Assembly (NCBI GenBank): GCA_034440635.1
Contig: JAOTON010001685.1
Span: 4,675,001 to 4,739,000, forward strand
DNA length: 64,000 nt
Source of the DNA: Lepas anatifera
Taxonomy: Eukaryota; Arthropoda; Thecostraca; Lepadidae
Direction: 5' to 3'
Shown: positions 49,514 to 61,191 of the stretch, one piece after another
Position numbering within the stretch: position 1 is the first letter of the stretch
Layout: every line of letters starts with the position of its first letter
Made by a program: the position numbers and the translations under genes
Notes under the pieces: model-generated
What the model saw: only the letters and a program-made list of their open reading frames with translations
Databases searched by the model: none
What the model was told of the DNA's origin: nothing

Positions 49514-50692
49514 CTGCCAGCCAAGAACAATGTGTTGCTGTTGCCATCTCGTGAGTGAGCCACCAAACAAGGACGGCGGTGGTAGATTGAACAGCCTACT
49601 CAGATGCAAACAGGAACGATGTCAATAATAGTCGGATAATTTAGATATAAATGACGAATGTCGGTAAATAAGATACCATTATTTTTTGTGACATTTGGCA
49701 ACTGTTTTTTGACATGGGCTTTGTTCTTTTCTTGTCTAGTTTGACATGGACTTTGTTCAATTCCCGGGAAGTAGGTTTTCCCCTGATGAAGTTCTCCCTC
49801 CTCTGGCTCCCTGCCCAGTACCATTTCCCCGGTCCCACCTTCTGCGTGAGCGCCGGTAGCTGGCGCTGTTCGTCGATGACGTTGGCCACAGAGGTGCGCA
49901 GTCCCGCCTGCGCCACCTCCAGCCGCGCCAATTGCGAGCGCACCTCAGCCAGCCGGCCGTCCACCTTGGTCTCGAGCTCCTCCACCTCTCGGATCAGCTG
50001 CCGGCCGGAGGTCTGCAGCTCCCGCAGGCTGTCCCGACTGCCGATCACAAGTGTATCAGCGCCAGCACCCACCCCACACGCCTGGTCGCCTCAAGCCAGC
50101 GCGACAGTGAACGGTGTGGGTCAACCTACCAGGGATGTCATCTGACGTGGCTACAGCACTGAATCCGGAGAGGAGTGAATCCAATCAACCGGGATAGTTA
50201 CTCGGTATTGGAGTTATGAGGCAAAGGTGGGTCCCTGACTGTCAGAAACAATAGCGGGCTTTCTATTCCCCCGAGCCGAGGGAGGCGGTCCGTTTTTTCT
50301 TCCCAGGGGCCAGCATCGGTGGTGACTGACCTGTTGGTGACGTTAATCTGCCAGGCGAGCTCCTGCTGCTCTCGCTCCACTGCCGCCAGTCTCGCCTCGG
50401 TGCTTTCGGCCCTCTCTCTCGCCGCCCTCTGCTTCTCTCCCAGAGACGTGACGTTGGCACGCGCTGCCTCCACCTGCGCGCCACACTGCCGCTGCTGGCG
50501 CTGGAGCTGCTCCAGCGTGTGCTCCATCGCACGCAGCTCGAACGGCCCGTGCCGGCTGTGGCCGCGGTGGTGGCGACGGTGCCGCCTCTGGTGGCGGTGC
50601 GCCGAGCTAGTAGTCGGCCTCGGGTCCGGGGCTGACGTTGTCGTATGGTCCCTCAGCGGGACGTATAGAAGTTCCTGGCGTAGATTCGAAAC
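49388..50692 (-). CDS. Unrecognised coiled-coil protein gene, last three exons
   Basis: Three exons on the minus strand join in consistent phases (0/2, 2/0, 0/stop) with AG acceptors and GT donors: 50692-50331, 50037-49839 and 49513-49388. Together they give about 228 codons ending LLGFALDERAPQRPGS and TAG. The first has a His/Arg-rich stretch (HRHQRRHRRHHRGHSRHG) followed by heptad-like Leu/Gln/Glu/Arg sequence; the other two are mostly coiled coil. NVTS and NVTN sequons are present, so a secreted or luminal protein is possible. I do not recognise the family. The 5' part should lie further right (above 50693), and the gene is tail-to-tail with Cip4. Confidence 0.75.
49839..50037 (-). CDS. 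Coiled-coil gene, penultimate exon
   Basis: Acceptor gatcggcag, donor gtggga, 199 bp. AG+T makes S, then RDSLRELQTSGRQLIREVEE, LETKVDGRLAEVRSQLARLE and VANVIDEQRQLPALTQK. Regular a/d hydrophobics (L, V, I) with E/R/Q in between indicate a continuous coiled coil. It leaves in phase 0 to the last exon. Confidence 0.8.
50331..50692 (-). CDS. Coiled-coil gene, exon with His/Arg-rich region
   Basis: The minus-strand acceptor tctctcggcag and donor gtcagt bound 362 bp, entering in phase 0 and leaving with AG. It begins VSNLRQELLYVPLRDHTTTS, passes through the His/Arg-rich stretch, then continues MEHTLEQLQRQQRQCGAQVE and RAESTEARLAAVEREQQELA. The latter has strong heptad character (coiled coil). The absence of stops and the phase match to 50037 support a real exon. 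Confidence 0.75.
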
Positions 50693-50733
50693 CTGCCGAG
50701 AGAGTACATCGAACAGTTAGGCGTGCCTAGTCC

Positions 50734-50968
50734 CATAGGCGTTGGAAAAAGGGGGCAGGGGGTCCGGCCCTCCACTTTTTGGCCAAAAATTTTCTGATCT
50801 GATCTCAGTCAAAATGGGGAAAACCTGAAATTTTCATAAACAGCTGCTGCGGAAGGCAACGAGGAGCCCAAATTTGAACAGTTTTTAGTCCTATTGCAGA
50901 CAGGTTTTGTCAGTATCAGGTTGAAGTTTGACTGCCCCCCCCAATTTTTTCCGGTGGCGATGCTTATG
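50734..50968. mobile_element. hAT-like non-autonomous element, family B (235 bp)
   Basis: Starts CATAGGCGTTGG and ends CCGGTGGCGATGCTTATG, flanked by the exact 8-bp duplication CCTAGTCC (50726-50733 and 50969-50976). The interior matches 18951-19166 in inverse orientation. It sits just upstream (in transcription sense) of the exon 50692-50331 of the coiled-coil gene, probably within its intron. Confidence 0.92.
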
Positions 50969-50976
50969 CCTAGTCC

Positions 50977-51909
50977 ATTCCCCTTTCTAAATGTGAAAAG
51001 TGATAAGAAGGGAAATTGTCAACGCAAAATTGCACATAGTGCCCATTTTGGCAGTTGATCGCTCGAGGCATAATGTGCATTAGTTATTTTAAGCCCTCCT
51101 ACGCAAACAAGTGAACAAGACATGAAAAGTGACACCAAAGTGAAACATTTTGCCGAAACTGGTAGCTGATTGATATAACAATAACAAGACAACACATTAT
51201 ATTTTGTTTGAAACAGCGAACACTTTGGGTCTCACGCCGATTCTAATCTGGCCGCCTAAGGGGATGCAGTAAACGTTTATTCTCGTATGAAAATTGTTCC
51301 GTACATGGGATAAGGTACAACGGGCACGACGATTTCTAAAATTTAAAAACAAATAACGCCAACCCCAAGGCGTTGAAGTAAAAAATGTGCTGCAACCCTC
51401 CCATCTGAATCCTGGCGTACCAGCGCCATGGTGAGCGGATCATTACGAACTAGTTATTGATCCAAATGTGTTTTTAAGCAAACTGCGGAAATTACGACGC
51501 AGAAATATGACAACGCAGCCTTGCTAAGAGTGTTCGCTGTCTGAATTGCATCAACAAACGCATCCATCATTTCTGCTATCAGAAATGTCTGAAACAAGTA
51601 TTTCCCTACAGAGATCAACTGGCCGTCCGTCTTTCCAGTAATCTGCGCAGAAGCAGCTCAGAGCCGCCTGTTGTCTCGTTGGGAGGCGCCGCCCTTGTCT
51701 GCCAGGGTGCGCGCGTCGGCCATCGTCTCGCGCTGTATCGACCAGTCTGCCCCGGCGATCGCGGCGCCGCTCGCGACACTGAATCATCCCGCCGCTCTCT
51801 CCGCAGTCGTTTCCGCGTACCACTGGGATGGACCCTCTGTCTGCCCTGGCCACTCCCTCACTGTTGCGCAGTCAATGAAATGAGCTTCCAGTAAAGTACA
51901 CAAGTACAC

Positions 51910-51970
<61 letters not shown>

Positions 51971-52300
51971 GTATATGTGCTTTTCATTTCCGTTCCTTGT
52001 CCAACCCCCAGCTTTAGCTCGGCGCCGCGGTGCCCGCCCAACTACCCTTCTTTGTGTTTCGCTGTAAGCTCCGGTCGAGTCGGCGCCGTCTTTCCCAGCC
52101 CAGTGTTGCGTGTGTTTGCCTAAGCCGCGTGGCTGTTTGCGTTAGGATAGGGCGGCGGTTTCGCGGTTGATAGCCGCCGCTGTGGACAGGACCAGCGCTG
52201 TGAGCGGTGGCAGTACAGCCTGTGGACACAGCTGCTTCCCTCCCGGCCTATCGGAGCGGCACTATCGCCGCTCCATCGGCCGGCGACAGCTGTACGGATG
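50977..52300. other. Likely intron or upstream region of the minus-strand gene
   Basis: No exon could be assigned with confidence. A minus-strand stretch around 51650-51790 reads ADWSIQRETMADARTLADKG and looks exon-like but lacks a clear donor in phase. The (TC)n microsatellite is at 51911-51968. Confidence 0.4.
51911..51968. repeat. (TC)n microsatellite
   Basis: An uninterrupted TC dinucleotide run of almost 60 bp. On the minus strand it is (GA)n and gives a spurious Arg-Glu peptide. Confidence 0.98.
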
Positions 52301-52319
52301 GGTCTCCCCTCCGCCTCTT

Positions 52320-52680
52320 GTCAGTCACTGCCCCTCCAACCCTCCTCACACCTCTCTGCCCCTCTTCACATCCCGCCTCTTTGCCACGCTTCACACACCA
52401 CCCCTCCGCTCCTCACATATCGCCCCTTTTTACACCCTCTCTGCCCCTCCCCACTCACCGCCCCTGCTCCTCCTTACCCATCGCCCCTCCTCACACCTCT
52501 TTGCCCCTCTTCACACCTCTCTGTCCCTCCCACACACCGCCCTTCTGCTCCTCCTCACACACTGCCCCTCCTCACTCCTCCTCTCTGCCCCTCCTCACTC
52601 CTCCTCTCTGCCCCTCCTCATATCCCCGACCCTCTACCCCTCCTCACACTTCCACTCCCTGCCCACCCCAGCCAGCGCCC
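52320..52680. repeat. Pyrimidine-rich degenerate tandem repeat
   Basis: Irregular repeats of CCCCTCCTCACACCTCTCTG and shorter variants. The plus strand is almost pure C/T/A with very few G. It ends just before the left target-site duplication of the foldback element. Confidence 0.85.
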
Positions 52681-52698
52681 CGGTAAAGATCTAACATG

Positions 52699-52707
52699 CA
52701 CTCGTGC
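52699..52707. other. Left 9-bp target-site duplication of the foldback element
   Basis: CACTCGTGC, immediately followed by the element terminus ACGTCCATGAAG. Identical to 61183-61191. Confidence 0.9.
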
Positions 52708-55700
52708 ACGTCCATGAAGTTAGCGACGGATTCGCATTCGGATTCAGCGACGGATTCGCCCGAAATGGCGTCTCCTGCGATTTCGCTCAAATTCACACCA
52801 TAGGCTCCCCGTGCCCTCAGCAACTCACCCCTAAAGTGATTTTCTGTCACATTCACCCGTTCACCCGCTAGAGGTGAAAAGGTGAAATTCACCCGAAACG
52901 GCGTCTCCTGCGATTTCGCTCAAATTCACACCATAGGCTCCCCGTGCCCTCAGCAACTCAACCCTAAAGTGATTTTCTGTCACATTCACCCGTTCACCCG
53001 CTAGAGGTGAAAAAGTGAAATTCACCCGAAACGGCGTCTCCTGCGATTTCGCTCAAATTCACACCATAGGCTCCCCGTGCCCTCAGCAACTCACCCCTAA
53101 AGTGATTTTCTGTCACATTCACCCGTTCACCCGCTAGAGGTGAAAAGGTGAAATTCACCTGAAACGGCGTCTCCTGCGATTTCGCTCAAATTCACACCAT
53201 AGGCTCCCCGTGCCCTCAGCAACTCAACCCTAAAGTGATTTTCTGTCACATTTACCCGTTCACCCGCTAGAGATGAAAAAGTGAAATTCACCCGAAACGG
53301 CGTCTCCTGCGATTTCGCTCAAATTCACACCATAGGCTCCCCGTGCCCTCAGCAACTCACCCCTAAAGTGATTTTCTGTCACATTCACCCGTTCACCCGC
53401 TAGAGGTGAAAAGGTGAAATTCACCCGAAACGGCGTCTCCTGCGAATTCGCTCAAAGTCACACCATAGGCTCCCCGTGCCCTCAGCAACTCACCCCTAAA
53501 GTGATTTTCTGTCACATTCACCCGTTCACCCGCTAGAGGTGAAAAAGTGAAATTCACCCGAAACGGCGTCTCCTGCGATTTCGCTCAAATTCACACCATA
53601 GGTTTCCCGTGCCCTCAGCAACTCACCCCTAAAGTGATTTTCTGTCACATTCACCCGTTCACCCGCTAGAGGTGAAAAGGTGAAATTTTCCTAACCAGCG
53701 TCTTTAGCGTCGGATTCAGCGACGGATTCGCCCGAGATGGCGTCTCCTCCGATTTCGCTCAAATTCACACTATTGGGTTCCCGTGCCCTCAGCAACTCAC
53801 AGCTAAAGTAATTTTCCGTCACAATCTCCCGTTCACCCGCTAGAGATGAAAAGGTGAAATTCAAGCGAACCGGCATCTTCAGCGTCGGATTCAGCGACGG
53901 ATTCGCCCGAAATGGCGTCTCCTGCGATTTCGCTCAAATTCACACCATAGGCTCCCCGTGCCCTCAGCAACTCACCCCTAAAGTGATTTTCTGTCACATT
54001 CACCCGTTCACCCGCTAGAGGTGAAAAAGTGAAATTCACCCGAAACGGCGTCTCCTGCGATTTCGCTCAAATTCACACCATAGGCTCCCCGTGCCCTCAG
54101 CAACTCACCCCTAAAGTGATTTTCTGTCACATTCACCCGTTCACCCGCTAGAGGTGAAAAAAGAAATACACCCGAAACGGCGTCTCCTGCGATTTCGCTC
54201 AAATTCACACCATAGGCTTCCCGTGCCCTCAGCAACTCACCCCTAAAGCGATTTTCTGTCACATTCACCCGTTCACCCGCTAGAGGTTTAAAGGTGAAAT
54301 TTTCCTAACCAGCGTCTTTAGCGTCGGATTCAGCGACGGATTCGCCCGAGATGGCGTCTCCTCCGATTTCGCTCAAATTCACACTATTGGCTCCCCGTGC
54401 CCTCAGCAACTCACAGCTAAAGTGATTTTCCGTCACAATCTCCCGTTCACCCGCTAGAGGTTAATAGGTGAAATTCAAGCGAACCGGCATCTTCAGCGTC
54501 GGATTCAGCGACGGATTCGCCCGAAATGGCGTCTCCTGCGATTTCGCTAAAATTCACACCATAGGCTCCCCGTGCCCTCAGCAACTCACCCCTAAAGTGA
54601 TTTTCTGTCACATTCACCCGTTCACCCGCTAGAGGTGAAAAGGTAAAATTCACCCGAAACGGCGTCTCCTGCGATTTCGCTCAAATTCACACCATAGGCT
54701 CCCCGTGCCATCAGCAACTCAACCCTAAAGTGATTTTCTGTCACATTCACCCGTTCACCCGCTAGAGGTGAAAAAGTGAAATTCACCCGAAACGGCGTCT
54801 CCTGCGATTTCGCTCAAATTCACACCATAGGCTCCCCGTGCCCTCAGCAACTCGCCCCTAAAGTGATTTTCTGTCACATTCACCCGTTCACCCGCTAGAG
54901 GTGAAAAAGTGAAATTCACCCGAAACGGCGTCTCCTGCGATTTCGCTCAAATTCACACCATAGGTTTCCCGTGCCCTCAGCAACTCACCTCTAAAGTGAT
55001 TTTCTGTCACATTCACCCGTTCACCCGCTAGAGATGAAAAGGTGAAATTCAAGCGAACCGGCATCTTCAGCGTCGGATTCAGCGACGGATTCGCCCGAAA
55101 TGGCGTCTCCTGTGATTTCGCTCAAATTCACACCATAGGCTCCCCGTGCCCTCAGCAACTCACCCCTACAGTGATTTTCTGTCACATTCACCCGTTTACC
55201 CGCTAGAGGTGAAAAGCTGAAATTCACCCGAAACGGCGTCTCCTGCGATTTCCCTCAAATTCACACCATAGGCTCCCCGTGCCCTCAGCAACTCACCCCT
55301 AAAGTGATTTTCTGTCACATTCACCCGTTCACCCGCTAGAGGTGAAAAGGTGAAATTCACCCGAAACGGCGTCTCCTGCGATTTCGCTCAAATTCACACC
55401 ATAGGCTCCCCGTGGCCTCAGCAACTCACCCCTAAAGTGATTTTCTGTCACATTCACCCGTTCACCCGCTAGAGGTGAAAAGGTGAAATTTTCCTAACCA
55501 GCGTCTTTAGCGTCGGATTCAGCGATGGATTCGCCCGAAAGGGCGTCTCCTCCGATTTCGCTCAAATTCACACCATAGGCTCCCCGTGCCCTCAGCAACT
55601 CACCCCTAAAGTGATTTTCTGTCACACTCACCCGTTCACCCGCTAGAGGTGAAAAGTGAAATTCACCCGAAACGGCGTCTCCTGCGATTTCGCTCAAATT

Positions 55701-55934
55701 CACACCATAGGCTCCACATGCCCTCAGCAACTCACCCCTAAAGTGATTTTCTGTCACATTCACCCGTTCACCCGCTAGAGGTGAAAAAGTGAAATTCACC
55801 TGAAACGGCGTCTCCTGCGATTTTGCTCAAATTCACACCATAGGCTCCCCGTGCCCTCAGCAACTCACCCCTAAAGTGATTTTCTGTCACATTCACGCGT
55901 TCACCCGCTAGAGGTGAAAAAGTGAAATTCACCC
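52708..55934. repeat. Left inverted arm of the foldback element (133-bp tandem units)
   Basis: Units contain CACCATAGGCTCCCCGTGCC, CTCAGCAACTCACCCCTAAAG, TGATTTTCTGTCACATTCACC and CGTTCACCCGCTAGAGGTG. Spacing between successive GCGTCTCC motifs measured at 52901, 53034 and 53167 is 133 bp. Private variants occur at the same distance from the terminus as in the right arm. Confidence 0.93.
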
Positions 55935-55948
55935 AAATTCACCCAAAG

Positions 55949-58900
55949 TTTGAGCGAAATCGGAGGAGACGCCATCTCGGGCGAAACCGTCGCTGAATCC
56001 GACGCTAAAGAGGCTGGTTAGGAAAATTTCACCTTTTAACCTCTAGCGGGTGAACGGGTGAATGTGACAGAAAATCGCTTTAGGGGTGAGTTGCTGAGGG
56101 CACGGGAAGCCTATGGTGTGAATTTGAGCGAAATCGCAGGAGACGCCGTTTCGGGTGAATTTCACTTTTTCACCTCTAGCGGGTGAACGGGTCAATGTGA
56201 CAGAAAATCACTTTAGGGGTGAGTTGCTGAGGGCACGGGGAGCCTATGGTGTGAATTTGAGCGAAATTGCAGGAGACGCCGTTTCGGGTGAATTTCACTT
56301 TTTCACCTCTAGCGGGTGAACGGGTGAATGTGACAGAAAATCACTTTAGGGGTGAGTTGCTGAGGGCACGGGGAGCCTATGGTGTGAATTTGAGCGAAAT
56401 CGCAGGAGACGCCATTTCAGGTGAATTTCACCTTTTCACCTCTAGCGGGTGAACGGGTGAATGTGACAGAAAATCACTTTAGGGGTGAGTTGCTGAGGGC
56501 ACGGGGAGCCTATGGTGTGAATTTGAGCGAAATCGCAGGAGACGCCGTTTCGGGTGAATTTCACTTTTTCACCTCTAGCGGGTGAACAGGTGAATGTGAC
56601 AGAAAATCACTTTAGGGGTGAGTTGCTGAGGGCACGGGGAGCCTATGGTGTGAATTTGAGCGAAATCGCAGGAGACGCCGTTTCGGGTGAATTTCACCTT
56701 TTCACCTCTAGCGGGTGAACGGGTGAATGTGACAGAAAATCACTTTAGGGGTGAGTTGCTGAGGGCACGGGGAGCCTATGGTGTGAATTTGAGCGAAATC
56801 GCAGGAGACGCCATTTCGGGCAAATCCGTCGCTGAATCCGACGCTGAAGATGCCGGTTCGCTTGAATTTCACCTTTTCATCTCTAGCGGGTGAACGGGAG
56901 ATTGTGACGGAAAATTACTTTAGCTGTGAGTTGCTGAGGGCACGGGGAGCCAATAGTGTGAATTTGAGCGAAATCGGAGGAGACTCCATCCCGGGCGAAT
57001 CCGTCGCTGAATCCGACGCTAAAGACGCTGGTTAGGAAAATTTCACCTTTTCACCTCTAGCGGGTGAACGGGTGAATGTGACAGAAAATCACTTTAGGGG
57101 TGAGTTGCTGAGGGCACGGGGAGCCTATAGTGTGAATTTGAGCGATATTGCAGGAGACGCCGTTTCGGGTGAATTTCACCTTTTCACCTCTAGCGGGTGA
57201 ACGGGTGAATGTGACAGAAAATCACTTTAGGGGTGAGTTGCTGAGGGCACGGGGAGCCTATGGTGTGAATTTGAGCAAAATCGCAGGAGACGCCGTTTCG
57301 GGTGAATTTCACTTTTTCACCTCTAGCGGGTGAACGGGTGAATGTGACAGAAAATCACTTTAGGGGTGAGTTGCTGAGGGCATGTGGAGCCTATGGTGTG
57401 AATTTGAGCGAAATCGCAGGAGACGCTGGTTAGGAAAATTTCACCTTTTCACCTCTAGCGGGTGAACGGGTGAATGTGACAGAAAATCACTTTAGGGGTG
57501 AGTTGCTGAGGCCACGGGGAGCCTATGGTGTGAATTTGAGCGAAATCGCAGGAGACGCCGTTTCGGGTGAATTTCACCTTTTCACCTCTAGCGGGTGAAC
57601 GGGTGAATGTGACAGAAAATCACTTTAGGGGTGAGTTGCTGAGGGCACGGGGAGCCTATGGTGTGAATTTGAGCGAAATCGCAGGAGACGCCATTTCGGG
57701 CGAATCCGTCGCTGAATCCGACGCTGAAGATGCCGGTTCGCTTGAATTTCACCTTTTCATCTCTAGCGGGTGAACGGGAGATTGTGACGGAAAACTACTT
57801 TAGCTATGAGTTGCTGAGGGCACGGGGAGCCAATAGTGTGAATTTGAGCGAAACCGGAGGAGACGCCATCTCGGGCGAATCCGTCGCTGAATCCGACGCT
57901 AAAGACGCTGGTTAGGAAAATTTCACCTTTTCACCTCTAGCGGGTGAACGGGTGAATGTGACAGAAAATCACTTTAGGGGTGAGTTGCTGAGGGCACGGG
58001 AAACCTATGGTGTGAATTTGAGCGAAATCGCAGGAGACGCCGTTTCGGGTGAATTTCACTTTTTCACCTCTAGCGGGTGAACGGGTGAATGTGACAGAAA
58101 ATCACTTCAGGGGTGAGTTGCTGAGGGCACGGGGAGCCTATGGTGTGACTTTGAGCGAAATCGCAGGAGACGCCGTTTCGGGTGAATTTCACCTTTTCAC
58201 CTCTAGCGGGTGAACGGGTGAATGTGACAGAAAATCACTTTAGGGGTGAGTTGCTGAGGGCACGGGGAGCCTATGGTGTGAATTTGAGCGAAATCGCAGG
58301 AGACGCCATTTCGGGCGAATCCGTCGCTGAATCCGACGCTGAAGATGCCGGTTCGCTTGAATTTCACCTTTTCATCTCTAGCGGGTGAACGGGAGATTGT
58401 GACGGAAAATTACTTTAGCTGTGAGTTGCTGAGGGCACGGGGAGCCAATAGTGTGAATTTGAGCGAAATCGGAGGAGACGCCATCTCGGGCGAATCCGTC
58501 GCTGAATCCGACGCTAAAGACGCTGGTTAGGAAAATTTCACCTTTTCACCTCTAGCGGGTGAACGGGTGAATGTGACAGAAAATCACTTTAGGGGTGAGT
58601 TGCTGAGGGCACGGGGAGCCTATGGTGTGAATTTGAGCGAAATCGCAGGAGACGCCGTTTCGGGTGAATTTCACTTTTCACCTCTAGCGGGTGAACGGGT
58701 GAATGTGACAGAAAATCACTTTAGGGGTGAGTTGCTGAGGGCACGGGGAGCCTATGGTGTGAATTTGAGGGAAATCGCAGGAGACGCCGTTTCGGGTGAA
58801 TTTCACCTTTTCACCTCTAGCGGGTAAACGGGTGAATGTGACAGAAAATCACTTTAGGGGTGAGTTGCTGAGGGCACGGGGAGCCTATGGTGTGAATTTG

Positions 58901-61182
58901 AGCGAAATCACAGGAGACGCCATTTCGGGCGAATCCGTCGCTGAATCCGACGCTGAAGATGCCGGTTCGCTTGAATTTCACCTTTTTATCTCTAGCGGGT
59001 GAACGGGTGAATGTGACAGAAAATCACTTTAGGGGTGAGTTGCTGAGGGCACGGGAAACCTATGGTGAGAATTTGAGCGAAATCGCAGGAGACGCCGTTT
59101 CGGGTGAATTTCACTTTTTCACCTCTAGCGGGTGAACGGGTGAATGTGACAGAAAATCACTTTAGGGGTGAGTTGCTGAGGGCACGGGGAGCCTATGGTG
59201 TGAATTTGAGCGAAATCGCAGGAGACGCCGTTTCGGGTGAATTTCACTTTTTCACCTCTAGCGGGTGAACGGGTGAATGTGACAGAAAATCACTTTAGGG
59301 TTGAGTTGCTGAGGGCACGGGGAGCCTATGGTGTGAATTTGAGCGAAATCGCAGGAGACGCCATTTCGGGCGAATCCGTCGCTGAATCCGACGCTGAAGA
59401 TGCCGTTTCGCTTGAATTTCACCTTTTAACCTCTAGCGGGTGAACGGGAGATTGTGACGGAAAATCACTTTAGCTGTGAGTTGCTGAGGGCACGGGGAGC
59501 CAATAGTGTGAATTTGAGCGAAATCGGAGGAGACGCCATCTCGGGCGAATCCGTCGCTGAATCCGACGCTAAAGACGCTGGTTAGGAAAATTTCACCTTT
59601 TAACCTCTAGCGGGTGAACGGGTGAATGTGACAGAAAATCGCTTTAGGGGTGAGTTGCTGAGGGCACGGGAAGCCTATGGTGTGAATTTGAGCGAAATCG
59701 CAGGAGACGCCGTTTCGGGTGTATTTCTTTTTTCACCTCTAGCGGGTGAACGGGTGAATGTGACAGAAAATCACTTTAGGGGTGAGTTGCTGAGGGCACG
59801 GGGAGCCTATGGTGTGAATTTGAGCGAAATCGCAGGAGACGCCGTTTCGGGTGAATTTCACTTTTTCACCTCTAGCGGGTGAACAGGTGAATGTGACAGA
59901 AAATCACTTTAGGGGTGAGTTGCTGAGGGCACGGGGAGCCTATGGTGTGAATTTGAGCGAAATCGCAGGAGACGCCATTTCGGGCGAATCCGTCGCTGAA
60001 TCCGACGCTGAAGATGCCGGTTCGCTTGAATTTCACCTTTTCATCTCTAGCGGGTGAACGGGAGATTGTGACGGAAAATTACTTTAGCTGTGAGTTGCTG
60101 AGGGCACGGGAACCCAATAGTGTGAATTTGAGCGAAATCGGAGGAGACGCCATCTCGGGCGAATCCGTCGCTGAATCCGACGCTAAAGACGCTGGTTAGG
60201 AAAATTTCACCTTTTCACCTCTAGCGGGTGAACGGGTGAATGTGACAGAAAATCACTTTAGGGGTGAGTTGCTGAGGGCACTGGAAACCTATGGTGTGAA
60301 TTTGAGCGAAATCGCAGGAGACGCCGTTTCGGGTGAATTTCACTTTTTCACCTCTAGCGGGTGAACGGGTGAATGTGACAGAAAATCACTTTAGGGGTGA
60401 GTTGCTGAGGGCACGGGGAGCCTATGGTGTGACTTTGAGCGAAATCGCAGGAGACGCCGTTTCGGGTGAATTTCACCTTTTCACCTCTAGCGGGTGAACG
60501 GGTGAATGTGACAGAAAATCACTTTAGGGGTGAGTTGCTGAGGGCACGGGGAGCCTATGGTGTGAATTTGAGCGAAATCGCAGGAGACGCCGTTTCGGGT
60601 GAATTTCACTTTTTCATCTCTAGCGGGTGAACGGGTAAATGTGACAGAAAATCACTTTAGGGTTGAGTTGCTGAGGGCACGGGGAGCCTATGGTGTGAAT
60701 TTGAGCGAAATCGCAGGAGACGCCGTTTCAGGTGAATTTCACCTTTTCACCTCTAGCGGGTGAACGGGTGAATGTGACAGAAAATCACTTTAGGGGTGAG
60801 TTGCTGAGGGCACGGGGAGCCTATGGTGTGAATTTGAGCGAAATCGCAGGAGACGCCGTTTCGGGTGAATTTCACTTTTTCACCTCTAGCGGGTGAACGG
60901 GTGAATGTGACAGAAAATCACTTTAGGGTTGAGTTGCTGAGGGCACGGGGAGCCTATGGTGTGAATTTGAGCGAAATCGCAGGAGACGCCGTTTCGGGTG
61001 AATTTCACCTTTTCACCTCTAGCGGGTGAACGGGTGAATGTGACAGAAAATCACTTTAGGGGTGAGTTGCTGAGGGCACGGGGAGCCTATGGTGTGAATT
61101 TGAGCGAAATCGCAGGAGACGCCATTTCGGGCGAATCCGTCGCTGAATCCGAATGCGAATCCGTCGCTAACTTCATGGACGT
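55949..61182. repeat. Right inverted arm of the foldback element (133-bp tandem units)
   Basis: Reverse complement of the left-arm units, about 2 kb longer on the inner side. The outer ~3 kb is collinear with the left arm apart from about one unit. Reads as short peptides such as GERVNVTENHFRGELLRARG in one frame, each cut by a stop after the unit shifts frame. Confidence 0.93.
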
Positions 61183-61191
61183 CACTCGTGC
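61183..61191. other. Right 9-bp target-site duplication of the foldback element
   Basis: CACTCGTGC directly after the terminus CTTCATGGACGT; identical to 52699-52707. Confidence 0.9.

Larger units (their letters stand above)
52708..61182. mobile_element. Foldback-type transposable element, 8.5 kb
   Basis: The two termini are exact inverted repeats (ACGTCCATGAAGTTAGCG and onward for more than 50 bp) bordered by a 9-bp direct repeat. The whole element consists of two inverted arms of 133-bp tandem units: left arm about 52708-55934 and right arm about 55949-61182, with at most ~15 bp between them. Longer composite units contain GGCATCTTCAGCGTCGG or ACCAGCGTCTTTAGCG. Drosophila FB elements have this architecture and make 9-bp duplications, as do MULE-superfamily transposons. 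No transposase is encoded; the many 60-110-residue frames are readings of the repeat, whose period is not a multiple of three. Confidence 0.92.

Noticed and set aside
51650..51790. Possible upstream exon of the coiled-coil gene (ADWSIQRETMADARTLADKG)
   Set aside because: No GT donor in the right place and phase to join 50692; kept only as a note.
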